In this document: positions 1 to 7,429 of the stretch, in pieces
Position numbering within the stretch: position 1 is the first letter of the stretch
Layout: every line of letters starts with the position of its first letter
Assembly (NCBI GenBank): GCA_902805995.1
Contig: CADCUU010000207.1
Span: forward strand, 1 to 15,132
Reading direction: 5' to 3'
DNA length: 15,132 nucleotides
Origin: an uncultured Rubellimicrobium sp.
Lineage (GTDB): Bacteria > Pseudomonadota > Alphaproteobacteria > Rhodobacterales > Rhodobacteraceae
Program-made: the position numbers and the translations under genes
The notes under the pieces: model-generated
Told to the model about the DNA's origin: nothing
The model's database searches: none
Seen by the model: only the letters and a program-made list of their open reading frames with translations

Positions 1-1
1 G

Positions 2-1123
2 AGCTTCCAGATCGGAGGCTACGCGCCCGCGACGGTCACGGATTTCGAGGTGCCCAAGCGGTTCGGCCTGCGCCAGACCATCGCGGACACGCTGGGCGTG
101 GGCGGGATCATGCGGGGGCTGCGGACGGTGCCGCATCTGTGGAAGATCTGCGAGGACATGGAGGCGGTCTGCCCGGACGCCATCATGCTCCAGTATGTGA
201 ACCCGATGGCGATCAACACCTGGGCCATCGGGGCGAAGTTCCCGCGCATCCGGCAGGTGGGCCTGTGCCATTCGGTGCAGGGCACGGCCTGGGAGCTGGC
301 GCGGGACCTCGGGATTCCCGTGGAGGAGATCCGCTACCGGGCGGGGGGCATCAACCACATGTCCTTCTTCCTGAATTTCGAGCACCGGCAGCCGGACGGA
401 TCCTGGCTGGACCTGTATCCCGCGCTGAAGCACGGCTATGCAGAGGGGCGCTTCCCCAAGCCCTCCCACTGGAACGAGCGCTGCCCGAACAAGGTGCGCT
501 ACGAGATGATGCGGCGGCTGGGCTATTTTGTGACCGAGTCGTCCGAGCACTTCGCCGAGTACGTGCCGTGGTTCATCAAGCGCGACCGGCCCGACCTGAT
601 CGAGCGCTTCGGCATCCCCCTCGACGAGTACCCGAAGCGCTGCGTGGAGCAGATCGCGCGCTGGGAGACCGAGGCGAAGGCGCTGCGCGAGGCGGAGGCC
701 ATCGAGGTGAAGCCGTCGCACGAATACGCGTCCTCCATCGTGAACTCGGTGGTGACGGGCGAGCCGTCGGTCATCTACGGAAACGTGCTGAACGAGGGCC
801 ATATTCCGCAGCTGCCCGAGGGATGCGCGGTGGAGGTGCCGGTGCTGGTGGACAGCAACGGGCTCCAGCCCACGCAGGTTTCGGGGATCCCGCCGCAGCT
901 GATCGCGCTTATGCGGACCAACGTGAACGTGCAGGACCTGACGGTGCAGGCCCTTATGACCGAGAACCGGGAGCACATCTACCACGCCGCGATGCTCGAC
1001 CCCCATGCGGGGGCGGAGCTGGACCTCGACCAGATCTGGGACCTTGTGGACGACCTGCTGGAAGCGCATGGGGAGTTCACTCCGGCTTGGGCCCGTCCGG
1101 AGCCACGCCGCCGGGCATCATAA
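2..1123 (+). CDS. melA: Alpha-galactosidase/alpha-glucosidase, GH4 family (5' truncated by window)
   Basis: This is a cytoplasmic, NAD+- and Mn2+-dependent glycoside hydrolase of family 4, which cleaves alpha-galactosides or alpha-glucosides by a redox-assisted elimination mechanism. The frame is open from the window edge, and 373 residues are present out of the roughly 450 usual for the family. The missing part is the N-terminal NAD-binding Rossmann strand. Visible family motifs are the GDTLG-like segment (here ADTLG), NPMAIN (codons 200-217), GLCHSVQGT with the metal-ligand Cys at 266-268, and GGINHM carrying the second metal-ligand His. A GTG at 50 lies inside conserved sequence (IGGY upstream), so it is not the real start. 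The gene is followed by a strong terminator and is probably the end of a sugar-uptake operon to the left. Exact substrate cannot be told from this fragment; the symbol follows the closest family member. Confidence 0.9.
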   Translation, partial: SFQIGGYAPATVTDFEVPKRFGLRQTIADTLGVGGIMRGLRTVPHLWKICEDMEAVCPDAIMLQYVNPMAINTWAIGAKFPRIRQVGLCHSVQGTAWELARDLGIPVEEIRYRAGGINHMSFFLNFEHRQPDGSWLDLYPALKHGYAEGRFPKPSHWNERCPNKVRYEMMRRLGYFVTESSEHFAEYVPWFIKRDRPDLIERFGIPLDEYPKRCVEQIARWETEAKALREAEAIEVKPSHEYASSIVNSVVTGEPSVIYGNVLNEGHIPQLPEGCAVEVPVLVDSNGLQPTQVSGIPPQLIALMRTNVNVQDLTVQALMTENREHIYHAAMLDPHAGAELDLDQIWDLVDDLLEAHGEFTPAWARPEPRRRAS

Positions 1124-1149
1124 GGAAGCGGAGCGGACCGCAGGCCGGG

Positions 1150-1194
1150 AACTTGTGATCGCAGCCTTCGGGCTTGTGATCGCAAGTTGGGTTT
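1150..1194 (+). terminator. Intrinsic terminator after the GH4 gene
   Basis: In the plus-strand RNA, 1150-1163 (AACTTGTGATCGCA) pairs with 1175-1188 (TGTGATCGCAAGTT) over 14 bp, including two G-U pairs. The stem continues as GCC/GGC (1164-1166 with 1171-1173), closing an extra-stable C(UUCG)G tetraloop, with one bulged U at 1174. The hairpin is followed by GGGTTTT. On the minus strand the two G-U pairs become A-C mismatches, so the structure is oriented to stop plus-strand transcription from the GH4 operon before sdhC. Confidence 0.75.
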
Positions 1195-1212
1195 TCCTGC
1201 CCGGAAAGGGCG

Positions 1213-1231
1213 AAAACGCGACGTTTTGACC
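1213..1231 (+). promoter_or_regulatory. Candidate operator/promoter element upstream of sdhC
   Basis: A perfect dyad AAAACG-CGA-CGTTTT (1213-1227) overlaps a -35-like TTGACC (1226-1231), about 80 bases before sdhC. I find no convincing -10 box at normal spacing, so the exact promoter is not assigned. The dyad lies between the upstream terminator and the sdh operon, which is where a regulator of sdh would be expected. Confidence 0.3.
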
Positions 1232-1307
1232 CGCCCGGGCGCGTGACAGTCGCTGGAAAATAGGCCAAACGGGCTCTAGCTCGACGGCACAAGGTCAGGG
1301 ACAGAAC

Positions 1308-1700
1308 ATGCCCGAAATCCCCCGCGGCAACCGGCCGCTTTCGCCGCACATCCAGATCTACCGTCCGCAATGGACGTCCGTGACCTCGATCCTGACGCGG
1401 ATCACGGGGAACGCCCTTATCGTCACCACAGTGCTGATCGTCTGGTGGCTGGTCGGCGCCGCGACGGGACCGGAGGCCTTTGCCTGGCCGGACGCGATCC
1501 TGCGGAGCTGGTTCGGCGACCTCGTCCTTTTGGCGAGCGTCTGGGCGCTCTGGTATCACACGCTGGCGGGGATCCGGCACCTTGTCTGGTCCACCGGTCG
1601 GTTCCTGGAGATCCACCGGGCCGAGACCTTCGGCAAGATCATCGTGGCGGGCAGCTTCGTGCTGACGCTGCTGACCGCAATCGTCTTCATCTTCGTGTGA
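1308..1700 (+). CDS. sdhC: Succinate dehydrogenase cytochrome b556 subunit
   Basis: SdhC is one of the two membrane anchors of respiratory complex II. It binds heme b together with SdhD and forms the ubiquinone site. The 130-residue protein has the family N-terminal signature RPLSPHIQIYRPQWTSVTSILTR. By position it keeps Ser27 and Arg31, which match the quinone-site residues of E. coli SdhC, and His84 in the YHTLAGIRH motif, the heme ligand. Three hydrophobic segments lie at about residues 33-53, 68-92 and 109-129. An AGGGA ribosome site lies 7 bases before the ATG. It is the first gene of the operon, with sdhD starting 5 bases after its stop. Confidence 0.95.
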   Translation: MPEIPRGNRPLSPHIQIYRPQWTSVTSILTRITGNALIVTTVLIVWWLVGAATGPEAFAWPDAILRSWFGDLVLLASVWALWYHTLAGIRHLVWSTGRFLEIHRAETFGKIIVAGSFVLTLLTAIVFIFV

Positions 1701-1705
1701 GCGCC

Positions 1706-2101
1706 ATGGCCTCCTACATCACCGCCCGCAAGCGTGCCGAAAACCTGGGCGCCTCCGGCAAGGGGACGGAGCACTTCTGGCTGATGGAGGTGACCTCCAT
1801 CGCGCTGGCGATCCTGACGCCGTTCTTCGTCTTCACCTTCGGCTCAATCCTAGGGCGCCCCTACCCGGAGGTCCTGGCCGCGCTGTCGAATCCCTTCGTG
1901 GCGATCCTCTTCGCGCTCTACCTCCTCGTGGGCCTTTATCACTTCCGACACGGCGTGCAGGTGGTGCTGGAGGACTACGCGCACGGTACGTCGCGCCGGA
2001 TGATGATCATCGCCGCCATCTGCATCACCTACGCGATCCTCGCCGCGGGGCTTTTCGCGGTGGGGCGCATCGCCTTCGCCGTCGTGCCCCTGGCCCTTTG
2101 A
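1706..2101 (+). CDS. sdhD: Succinate dehydrogenase hydrophobic membrane anchor subunit
   Basis: SdhD is the second membrane anchor of complex II. The 131-residue protein has three hydrophobic segments and the family motif H-x3-G-x6-DY: His79 corresponds to the heme b ligand and Asp90-Tyr91 to the quinone-site Asp-Tyr of E. coli SdhD. The ATG at 1706 gives the usual N-terminus ([21 protein letters not shown]), although the frame stays open further upstream inside sdhC. No clear ribosome site precedes the start, so translation is probably coupled to sdhC, which ends 5 bases earlier. Confidence 0.95.
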   Translation: MASYITARKRAENLGASGKGTEHFWLMEVTSIALAILTPFFVFTFGSILGRPYPEVLAALSNPFVAILFALYLLVGLYHFRHGVQVVLEDYAHGTSRRMMIIAAICITYAILAAGLFAVGRIAFAVVPLAL

Positions 2102-2114
2102 CTGGATGCACCCC

Positions 2115-3920
2115 ATGACCGCCTACCCTTACGAGACCCATGCCTATGACGTCGTCGTGGTCGGTGCCGGGGGCGCTGGCCTCCGCGCGACGCTGGGCAT
2201 GGTGGAGCGCGGGCTGAAGACCGCCTGCATCACCAAGGTCTTCCCGACCCGGTCGCACACCGTCGCGGCGCAGGGCGGCATCGCGGCCTCCTTGAGCAAC
2301 ATGGGCCCGGACCACTGGCAGTGGCACATGTACGACACCGTGAAGGGGTCGGACTGGCTGGGCGACGCGGATGCGATGGAATACCTCGCCCGCGAGGCGC
2401 CCAAGGCCGTCTACGAGCTGGAGCATTACGGAGTCCCGTTCTCGCGCACCGAGGAGGGCAAGATCTACCAGCGGCCCTTCGGCGGCCACACGACCGAGTT
2501 CGGCGAGGGACCCCCGGTCCAGCGCACCTGCGCCGCCGCCGACCGCACCGGCCACGCGATCCTGCACACGCTGTATGGCCAGAGCGTGAAGCAGCAGGCC
2601 GAGTTCTACGTCGAGTATTTCGCGACCGACCTCCTCATGGGGCCGGAGGGGGACTGCCGGGGCGTGCTGGCCTGGAACCTCGCGCAGGGGACGCTGCATG
2701 TCTTCACCGCCAAGATGGTGGTGCTGGCGACGGGCGGATATGGGCGGGCCTACTTCTCGGCCACGTCGGCGCATACCTGCACGGGCGACGGGAACGGCAT
2801 GGTCGCGCGCCAGGGGCTGCCGCTCCAGGATATGGAATTCGTGCAGTTCCACCCGACGGGGATTTACGGCTCGGGCTGCCTCATCACCGAAGGCGCGCGG
2901 GGGGAGGGGGGCTACCTCACCAACTCCGAGGGCGAGCGGTTCATGGAGCGTTATGCGCCGACCTACAAGGACCTCGCGAGCCGCGACGTGGTGAGCCGCT
3001 GCATGACCCTGGAGATCCGCGAAGGCCGCGGCGTGGGCAAGCAGAAGGACCACATCCACCTGCACCTCAACCACCTGCCGCCCGAGACGCTGCACGAGCG
3101 CCTGCCGGGGATCACGGAATCCGCGATGATCTTTGCGGGCGTGGACCTCACCAAGGAGCCCGTGCCGGTGCTGCCCACGGTGCACTACAACATGGGCGGC
3201 ATCCCCACGAACTATTGGGGCGAGGTGCTGAACCCCGCCCAGGGCGACCCCGACCGCGTGTCACCCGGCCTGATGGCGGTGGGCGAGGCGGGTAGCGCCT
3301 CCGTTCATGGGGCGAACCGGCTGGGGTCCAACTCGCTGATCGACTTGGTGGTCTTTGGCCGGGCGGCGGCGATCCGCGCGGCGGAGATCGTCAAGCCCGG
3401 CACCCCGAACCCGGACATCCCCAAGGCGTCGCTCGACTTTGCGCTGGGCCGCTTCGACGCGATCCGCCACGCAAAGGGCGGGACCGGTTCGGCGCAGCTT
3501 CGCGGCGAGATGCAGCGCGCCATGCAGGAGGACGCCGCCGTCTTCCGTGCCTCGGACACGCTGGCGCAGGGCGTCCGGCGAATGACCGACATTGCGGGCA
3601 AGATGGAGGACATCCGCGTCGAGGACCGGGGCCTGATCTGGAACACGGACCTCGTGGAGACGCTGGAACTCACGAATCTCATGCCCAACGCGATCGCCAC
3701 CATCGTGTCCGCCGAGGCGCGCAAGGAAAGCCGGGGGGCCCATGCCCACGAGGATTTCCCCAACCGCGATGATGTGAACTGGCGCAAGCACACCTTGGCT
3801 TATGTTGAGGGGAGCCGGGTGGAGCTGGCCTACCGGCCGGTCCACACGGACCCGCTCACCCCGCCCGAGCAGGGCGGCATCGATCCCAAGCGGATCGCCC
3901 CCAAGGCGCGAGTGTACTGA
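2115..3920 (+). CDS. sdhA: Succinate dehydrogenase flavoprotein subunit
   Basis: SdhA is the catalytic subunit of complex II and oxidises succinate to fumarate with covalently bound FAD. The 601-residue length is normal for alphaproteobacteria. Visible features are the FAD dinucleotide fold [13 protein letters not shown] near the N-terminus, His48 in [12 protein letters not shown] (the covalent FAD attachment site), the HPTGIYGSG active-site segment, the [18 protein letters not shown] segment with the catalytic Arg, and [11 protein letters not shown]. An in-frame ATG at 2106 would add MHP. I chose 2115 because MTAY matches the usual family N-terminus; neither start has a good ribosome site. 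The gene begins 13 bases after the sdhD stop. Confidence 0.96.
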   Translation: MTAYPYETHAYDVVVVGAGGAGLRATLGMVERGLKTACITKVFPTRSHTVAAQGGIAASLSNMGPDHWQWHMYDTVKGSDWLGDADAMEYLAREAPKAVYELEHYGVPFSRTEEGKIYQRPFGGHTTEFGEGPPVQRTCAAADRTGHAILHTLYGQSVKQQAEFYVEYFATDLLMGPEGDCRGVLAWNLAQGTLHVFTAKMVVLATGGYGRAYFSATSAHTCTGDGNGMVARQGLPLQDMEFVQFHPTGIYGSGCLITEGARGEGGYLTNSEGERFMERYAPTYKDLASRDVVSRCMTLEIREGRGVGKQKDHIHLHLNHLPPETLHERLPGITESAMIFAGVDLTKEPVPVLPTVHYNMGGIPTNYWGEVLNPAQGDPDRVSPGLMAVGEAGSASVHGANRLGSNSLIDLVVFGRAAAIRAAEIVKPGTPNPDIPKASLDFALGRFDAIRHAKGGTGSAQLRGEMQRAMQEDAAVFRASDTLAQGVRRMTDIAGKMEDIRVEDRGLIWNTDLVETLELTNLMPNAIATIVSAEARKESRGAHAHEDFPNRDDVNWRKHTLAYVEGSRVELAYRPVHTDPLTPPEQGGIDPKRIAPKARVY

Positions 3921-3921
3921 C

Positions 3922-4215
3922 ATGAAACGCGTTCTCCTCCTGATCGCCGGCGCGGGGCTGCTCGCCGCCTGCGAGCCTGTCCCGGTCGATCCCGAACGTG
4001 CGGCCCAAGCCTGCGAGCAGCGGGCCCAGGCCGCGCAGGGCCCGACGGGGGAGGTCACGATCGGCGCGAGTTCCGACGACGGACCGTTCGGGGGGGTCGC
4101 CATCGGGGTCTCCGGGGATTATCTCGCAGGGCGCGACCCGCTTGCCGTGTATGAGGAATGCGTGGTCGACCGGACCGGCGCCCTGCCGATCCGACCGCCG
4201 CGCCTTCGGTCCTGA
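3922..4215 (+). CDS. Small lipoprotein of unknown function in the sdh operon
   Basis: This is a 97-residue protein that starts one base after the sdhA stop codon. It has a basic N-terminus (MKR), a hydrophobic stretch and a clear lipobox LLAAC, predicting lipid modification at Cys17 and export. The mature part holds two more cysteines, Cys31 and Cys80, that could form a disulfide. It also contains a Gly-rich middle (GPTGEVTIGASSDDGPFGG) and a Pro/Arg-rich tail. I do not recognise a named domain. Its position inside the sdh operon suggests a role linked to complex II or to the state of the envelope during respiration, but that is inference only. Codon use looks like that of its neighbours. Confidence 0.8.
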   Translation: MKRVLLLIAGAGLLAACEPVPVDPERAAQACEQRAQAAQGPTGEVTIGASSDDGPFGGVAIGVSGDYLAGRDPLAVYEECVVDRTGALPIRPPRLRS

Positions 4216-4228
4216 GGAGAACCTGCCT

Positions 4229-4522
4229 GTGAAGACCACCGTCCTTGCCCTCGCGCTCGGCCTCCTGGCCGCGCCGGTACTGGCCCAGACCTCCCCCGAG
4301 GACGCGCAGGCCAGCGCAGTCGTCCTGCCCATGATCCAGGAGCAGATCCCCGGCTATCACGGGCAGGTCGTCACGGCCTGCATCGTGGCCCAGGCCCAAC
4401 CCGCCGAAAAGGCGACCCTTGCCAGCGCGTCCTCGCCCTCGGCCGAGTTGGCGCCCATCGTCAACGCGGTGCTCGCGCGACCTGAGACGATCGGCTGCAT
4501 CCAGGCGACGCTGGGACAGTAA
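4229..4522 (+). CDS. Small exported protein of unknown function in the sdh operon
   Basis: A 97-residue protein starting with GTG; the GAGGAGA ribosome site at 4214-4220 with 8-base spacing decides this start. Residues 1-19 ([19 protein letters not shown]) form a typical Sec signal peptide with an expected cut after VLA. The mature protein is about 78 residues, probably mainly helical, with exactly two cysteines (Cys51 and Cys90) suited to a periplasmic disulfide. No known domain is recognised. It lies between the lipoprotein gene and sdhB, 13 bases after the lipoprotein stop. The pair may work together on the periplasmic side; this is inferred from position. Confidence 0.8.
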   Translation: MKTTVLALALGLLAAPVLAQTSPEDAQASAVVLPMIQEQIPGYHGQVVTACIVAQAQPAEKATLASASSPSAELAPIVNAVLARPETIGCIQATLGQ

Positions 4523-4581
4523 CCCATACGGCCCGGGCGGACCGCCGCCCGAGGCCCCCTATCCGAGGAAGGCGAGAGACC

Positions 4582-5361
4582 ATGGTCCAGCTTCGACTGC
4601 CCCGCAACAGCCGCATGAGCGTCGGAAAGACCTGGCCCAAGCCCGAGGGGGCCACGAACCTCAAGACCTTCCGCATCTATCGCTGGAACCCGGAGGACGG
4701 GGCCAATCCGCGGATCGACACCTATTTTGTCGATCTCGACAGCTGCGGGCCCATGATCCTGGACGCCCTCATCAAGATCAAGAACGAGATTGATCCGAGC
4801 CTCGCCTTCCGCCGGTCGTGCCGGGAGGGGATCTGCGGCTCCTGCTCCATGAACATCGACGGGGCGAATGCGCTGGCCTGCATCAAGGGCATCGACGAGG
4901 TGAAGGGCGACGTGCGGATCTATCCGCTGCCGCACATGCCGGTCATCAAGGACCTCGTGCCGGACCTGAGCCATTTCTTTGGCCAGCATGCGAGCGTGAA
5001 GCCCTGGCTGGAGACCTACACCAACGCGCCCGAGAAGGAGTGGCGTCAGTCGCCGCAGGACCGCAAGCTCCTCGATGGGCTATATGAGTGCATCCTGTGC
5101 GCCTGCTGTTCGACGGCCTGTCCGTCCTACTGGTGGAACGGCGACCGCTATCTGGGGCCGGCGGCGCTGCTGCATGCCTATCGCTGGATCGTGGATTCCC
5201 GCGACGAGGCGACGGGTGAGCGGCTCGACGACCTCGAGGATCCGTTCAAGCTCTATCGCTGCCACACGATCATGAACTGCGCCAAGGTGTGCCCGAAGGG
5301 GCTGAACCCGGCCAAGGCGATCATGGATATCCGGCGGCTTATGCTGGAACGGGTGGTCTGA
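4582..5361 (+). CDS. sdhB: Succinate dehydrogenase iron-sulfur subunit
   Basis: SdhB carries electrons from the SdhA flavin to quinone through three iron-sulfur clusters. The 259-residue protein has the 2Fe-2S ligands Cys80, Cys85, Cys88 and Cys100 ([10 protein letters not shown]...C). It has the 4Fe-4S ligands Cys170, Cys173, Cys176 and Cys237, and the 3Fe-4S ligands Cys180, Cys227 and Cys233, in the family order. WPKP and [10 protein letters not shown] at the N-terminus are typical of alphaproteobacterial SdhB. The GAGGAAGG sequence upstream of the ATG serves as ribosome site. It is separated from sdhA by the two small exported-protein genes and followed after 7 bases by a DUF429 gene. Confidence 0.97.
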   Translation: MVQLRLPRNSRMSVGKTWPKPEGATNLKTFRIYRWNPEDGANPRIDTYFVDLDSCGPMILDALIKIKNEIDPSLAFRRSCREGICGSCSMNIDGANALACIKGIDEVKGDVRIYPLPHMPVIKDLVPDLSHFFGQHASVKPWLETYTNAPEKEWRQSPQDRKLLDGLYECILCACCSTACPSYWWNGDRYLGPAALLHAYRWIVDSRDEATGERLDDLEDPFKLYRCHTIMNCAKVCPKGLNPAKAIMDIRRLMLERVV

Positions 5362-5368
5362 CGGAGCA

Positions 5369-6208
5369 TTGCAGGTCCGGGGCGTCGATTTCACGAGCGC
5401 GCCCTCGGCCCGCAAGCCGATCTGCGTCGCGGTCTGTCATCTGGAGGGCGACCGTCTGATCTTCGAGCGGCTGGATCGCATCCGGTCGCTCGATGCGTTT
5501 GAGGCGGCGTTGCAGGGGCCGGGGCCCTGGATCGGCGCGTTTGATTTTCCCTTCACGCAGTCCCGCACCTTTCTGCGCAACATGGGCTGGCCGGAGGAGT
5601 GGCCGGACTTTGCCCGGCTGATCGGCGGGATGACCCGGCCCGGGTTTCGTGCCGCGCTGGAGGCCTACAAGGCCGATCGCGCGCCGGGTGATCGGGAGCA
5701 TGCGCGGGAGTTCGAACGTGGCTCGGGCGCGGTGAGCCCGCAGAAGCTTTACGGCGTGCCTGTGGCCCTTATGCAGTTCGAGGGGGTGCCACGTCTGTTC
5801 CGTGCGGGTGTCCACGTTCCGGGCCTTGCGGACGGCGACCCTGACCGCATCGCGGTTGAGGGCTATCCGGGCGTCGCAGCGCGCGCGCTGATTGGACGCC
5901 GGTCCTACAAGGCCGAGGAGAGGTCGCGTCAGACGCCTGCGCTTCGCGAGGCGCGGGACCTGCTTCTGACCCTCCTGACCGGAGAGGCGGGGCGGGCGCG
6001 GTTTGGCCTGTCCGTCGGGGCACCCGCATGGCTCGCGGAGGAACCGGGCGGGGACCCTCTCGATGCGCTGCTGTGCGCAGTCCAGGCAGCCTGGATCTGG
6101 CGGATCATGGAAAAAGAGCCGGCGCGTCTGGCGGGGCTCGATCTGTCGTGCGGGTGGATCGCCGACCCCGACGTGCTACCCTGGCTGCCTGCCAAGACGG
6201 TCGGCTGA
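5369..6208 (+). CDS. DUF429 family protein (RNase H-fold, putative nuclease)
   Basis: This 279-residue protein begins with GVDFTSAP and has GAFDFPF, EGYP and GGDPLDALLCA motifs, the signature of the DUF429 family. The family is predicted to have an RNase H-like fold and possible nuclease activity, but its biological role is unknown. Candidate acidic metal ligands are Asp7, Asp59, Glu164 and Asp229/Asp232. The start is a rare TTG at 5369: the conserved GVDF begins four codons later and no ATG or GTG is available upstream in this frame between the sdhB stop and the motif. A GGAG lies only 2 bases before it, so translation may depend on coupling to sdhB, which ends 7 bases upstream. It appears to be the last gene of the sdh transcript. 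Confidence 0.8.
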   Translation: MQVRGVDFTSAPSARKPICVAVCHLEGDRLIFERLDRIRSLDAFEAALQGPGPWIGAFDFPFTQSRTFLRNMGWPEEWPDFARLIGGMTRPGFRAALEAYKADRAPGDREHAREFERGSGAVSPQKLYGVPVALMQFEGVPRLFRAGVHVPGLADGDPDRIAVEGYPGVAARALIGRRSYKAEERSRQTPALREARDLLLTLLTGEAGRARFGLSVGAPAWLAEEPGGDPLDALLCAVQAAWIWRIMEKEPARLAGLDLSCGWIADPDVLPWLPAKTVG

Positions 6209-6221
6209 CCCGAGCCAGGGC

Positions 6222-6578
6222 TCACTCCGCCGCGAGCATCCCGAAGGTGGCCGCGTTGCCGCAGAACTCGGCGCCCGCGGCGGGGGCGCCGTCCTCCACC
6301 GCCATGCGGCACTGGCCTTCGGCCGCGCAGTCGGCGCAGCACAGGGCGGTCGCGATGTCGAGGGTGCGATCCTCTACCAGCCGCGCCGGGTCGAGTCCGT
6401 TGAGTCGGGCCATCCTGTTCCTCCTGTCGATCCGCTCCGGGGAGAGAAGGGCAAGTTGCCGGATTTCCTCGCGCCGGAGGCCGTAGTCTACGAGATCGGC
6501 CGGGGCGAGCGCTGCGGATGATGCCGGCTCGGCCTTGCGGCGGATGCTCCAGTCCTGGGTCTCGGGCGCGAGTCGCAT
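6222..6578 (-). CDS. DUF6455 family protein, cysteine-rich
   Basis: A 118-residue protein of unknown function. The C-terminal half matches the DUF6455 pattern seen in Rhodobacterales: Cys80, Cys81, Cys84, Cys90 and Cys106, in the arrangement CC-x2-C-x5-C then FC-GNA, which could hold a metal or an iron-sulfur cluster. The N-terminal part is charged and probably helical. I chose ATG 6578 because GGAG sits 6 to 7 bases upstream; a GTG at 6590 in the same frame would add MEPR. It converges with the DUF429 gene, leaving only 13 bases between stops. An FNR/FnrL-type box lies at the expected distance upstream, so low-oxygen induction is likely. Confidence 0.75.
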   Translation of the reverse strand: MRLAPETQDWSIRRKAEPASSAALAPADLVDYGLRREEIRQLALLSPERIDRRNRMARLNGLDPARLVEDRTLDIATALCCADCAAEGQCRMAVEDGAPAAGAEFCGNAATFGMLAAE

Positions 6579-6605
6579 GCGGGGCTCCACTTCTCTGGTC
6601 AGGAG

Positions 6606-6648
6606 AGCCTAGCGCCGGTTCGTGACAGCTCGTCTTGACCTGGATCAA
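6606..6648 (-). promoter_or_regulatory. FNR/FnrL box and class II promoter for the DUF6455 gene
   Basis: TTGAC-CTGG-ATCAA at 6635-6648 (minus strand TTGATCCAGGTCAA) fits the FNR/FnrL consensus TTGAY-N4-RTCAA at every defined base. On the minus strand a -10-like TAGGCT occupies 6611-6606. With a start of transcription near 6600 the box centre falls at about -41.5, the classical position of an FNR-activated class II promoter. The box overlaps the stop codon of deoD (6645-6647). The match and spacing are seen in the sequence; actual FnrL control is inferred. Confidence 0.65.
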
Positions 6649-7361
6649 TCCGCGGACAGGGCAAAGGCGGCCTCGAGCGCGATTTCCATCATCTCGCCGA
6701 AGCTGCGTTCCCGCTCATGGGCTTCGAGAGCCTCGCCGGTGATGACGTGGTCGCTGATGGTGAGGATCGCCAGGGCCCGGACCTTGTAGCGGGCGGCGAG
6801 GGTGTAGAGTTCCGCGGCCTCCATTTCCACCGCGAGGGTGCCGTGGCGGATGAGTTGTTCCGTGTGGTCGAGGCGTTCGGTGTAGAAGGTGTCGGAGGAG
6901 TGGATGCCGCCCACATGCACGCGGGCGCCCCGTGCTGCGGCGGCCGCATAGGCGGCGGAGAGGAGGCCCCAGTCGGCGATGGGGGCGAAGTTCACCTCTC
7001 GGAAGATCGTGGAGGAGGGGGTGCCGACCGAGGACGCCGCCTGCGCGAGGACGAGGTCGCGGACCTGGGTGTGCGGCTGGTAACCCCCGGCGCTGCCCAC
7101 GCGGATCAGGGTCGTGGCGCCGTAGTCGCGGATGAGTTCGTTGGCGTAGATGGACAGCGACGGCATCCCCATGCCCGAGCCGTGGATCGTCACGCGCCGG
7201 CCCTTCCACATGCCCGTGAAGCCCAGCATCCCGCGCACGCGGTTCACGCAGGTGGCGTCGTCGAGGAAGGTCTCGGCCGCCCATTGCGCGCGCAGGGGAT
7301 CGCCGGGAAGAAGCACCGTTTCCGCGATCTCTCCCCGGGTGGCGCCGATATGGGTCGTCAT
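6645..7361 (-). CDS. deoD: Purine nucleoside phosphorylase, DeoD type
   Basis: This enzyme splits purine (deoxy)nucleosides with phosphate into base and (deoxy)ribose 1-phosphate in the purine salvage pathway; the DeoD type is a cytoplasmic hexamer. The protein is 238 residues, almost the E. coli length. Conserved residues are His4, Gly20 and Arg24 (PGDPLR), Arg43, Arg87 and Ser90 (IRVGS), Glu179-Met180-Glu181 (VEMEA), the catalytic Asp204 (SDH) and Arg217. The start at 7361 is supported by AGAAGGA 8 bases upstream and by the family N-terminus; the open frame upstream to 7421 is not conserved. The gene lies 66 bases upstream of the DUF6455 start and probably has its own promoter. Confidence 0.95.
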   Translation of the reverse strand: MTTHIGATRGEIAETVLLPGDPLRAQWAAETFLDDATCVNRVRGMLGFTGMWKGRRVTIHGSGMGMPSLSIYANELIRDYGATTLIRVGSAGGYQPHTQVRDLVLAQAASSVGTPSSTIFREVNFAPIADWGLLSAAYAAAAARGARVHVGGIHSSDTFYTERLDHTEQLIRHGTLAVEMEAAELYTLAARYKVRALAILTISDHVITGEALEAHERERSFGEMMEIALEAAFALSAD

Positions 7362-7392
7362 GCCGCTGGTCCTTCTCTGCGTGGTCGGGACG

Positions 7393-7421
7393 ATCTGGCC
7401 CGGGGCCGGAAGGCAAGTCAA
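7393..7421 (-). promoter_or_regulatory. Candidate sigma-70 promoter of deoD
   Basis: On the minus strand TTGACT (7421-7416), a 17-base spacer and CCAGAT (7398-7393) make a -35/-10 pair with a good -35 and a poor -10, ending about 30 bases before the deoD start codon. Its position suits a deoD promoter; the weak -10 keeps confidence low. Confidence 0.3.
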
Positions 7422-7429
7422 ATCGTAGG

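Noticed and set aside
1226-1261. Full sigma-70 promoter for sdhC starting at TTGACC
   Set aside because: No acceptable -10 box at 16 to 18 bases; the AT-rich AAAATA is about 25 bases away.
2025-3185. Long minus-strand open frame opposite sdhA
   Set aside because: This is an antisense shadow of sdhA, whose motifs are unambiguous.
6212-6223. GAGC-CAGG-GCTC inverted repeat between the convergent DUF429 and DUF6455 genes as a terminator
   Set aside because: Only four base pairs and no T-run on either strand; too weak to call.
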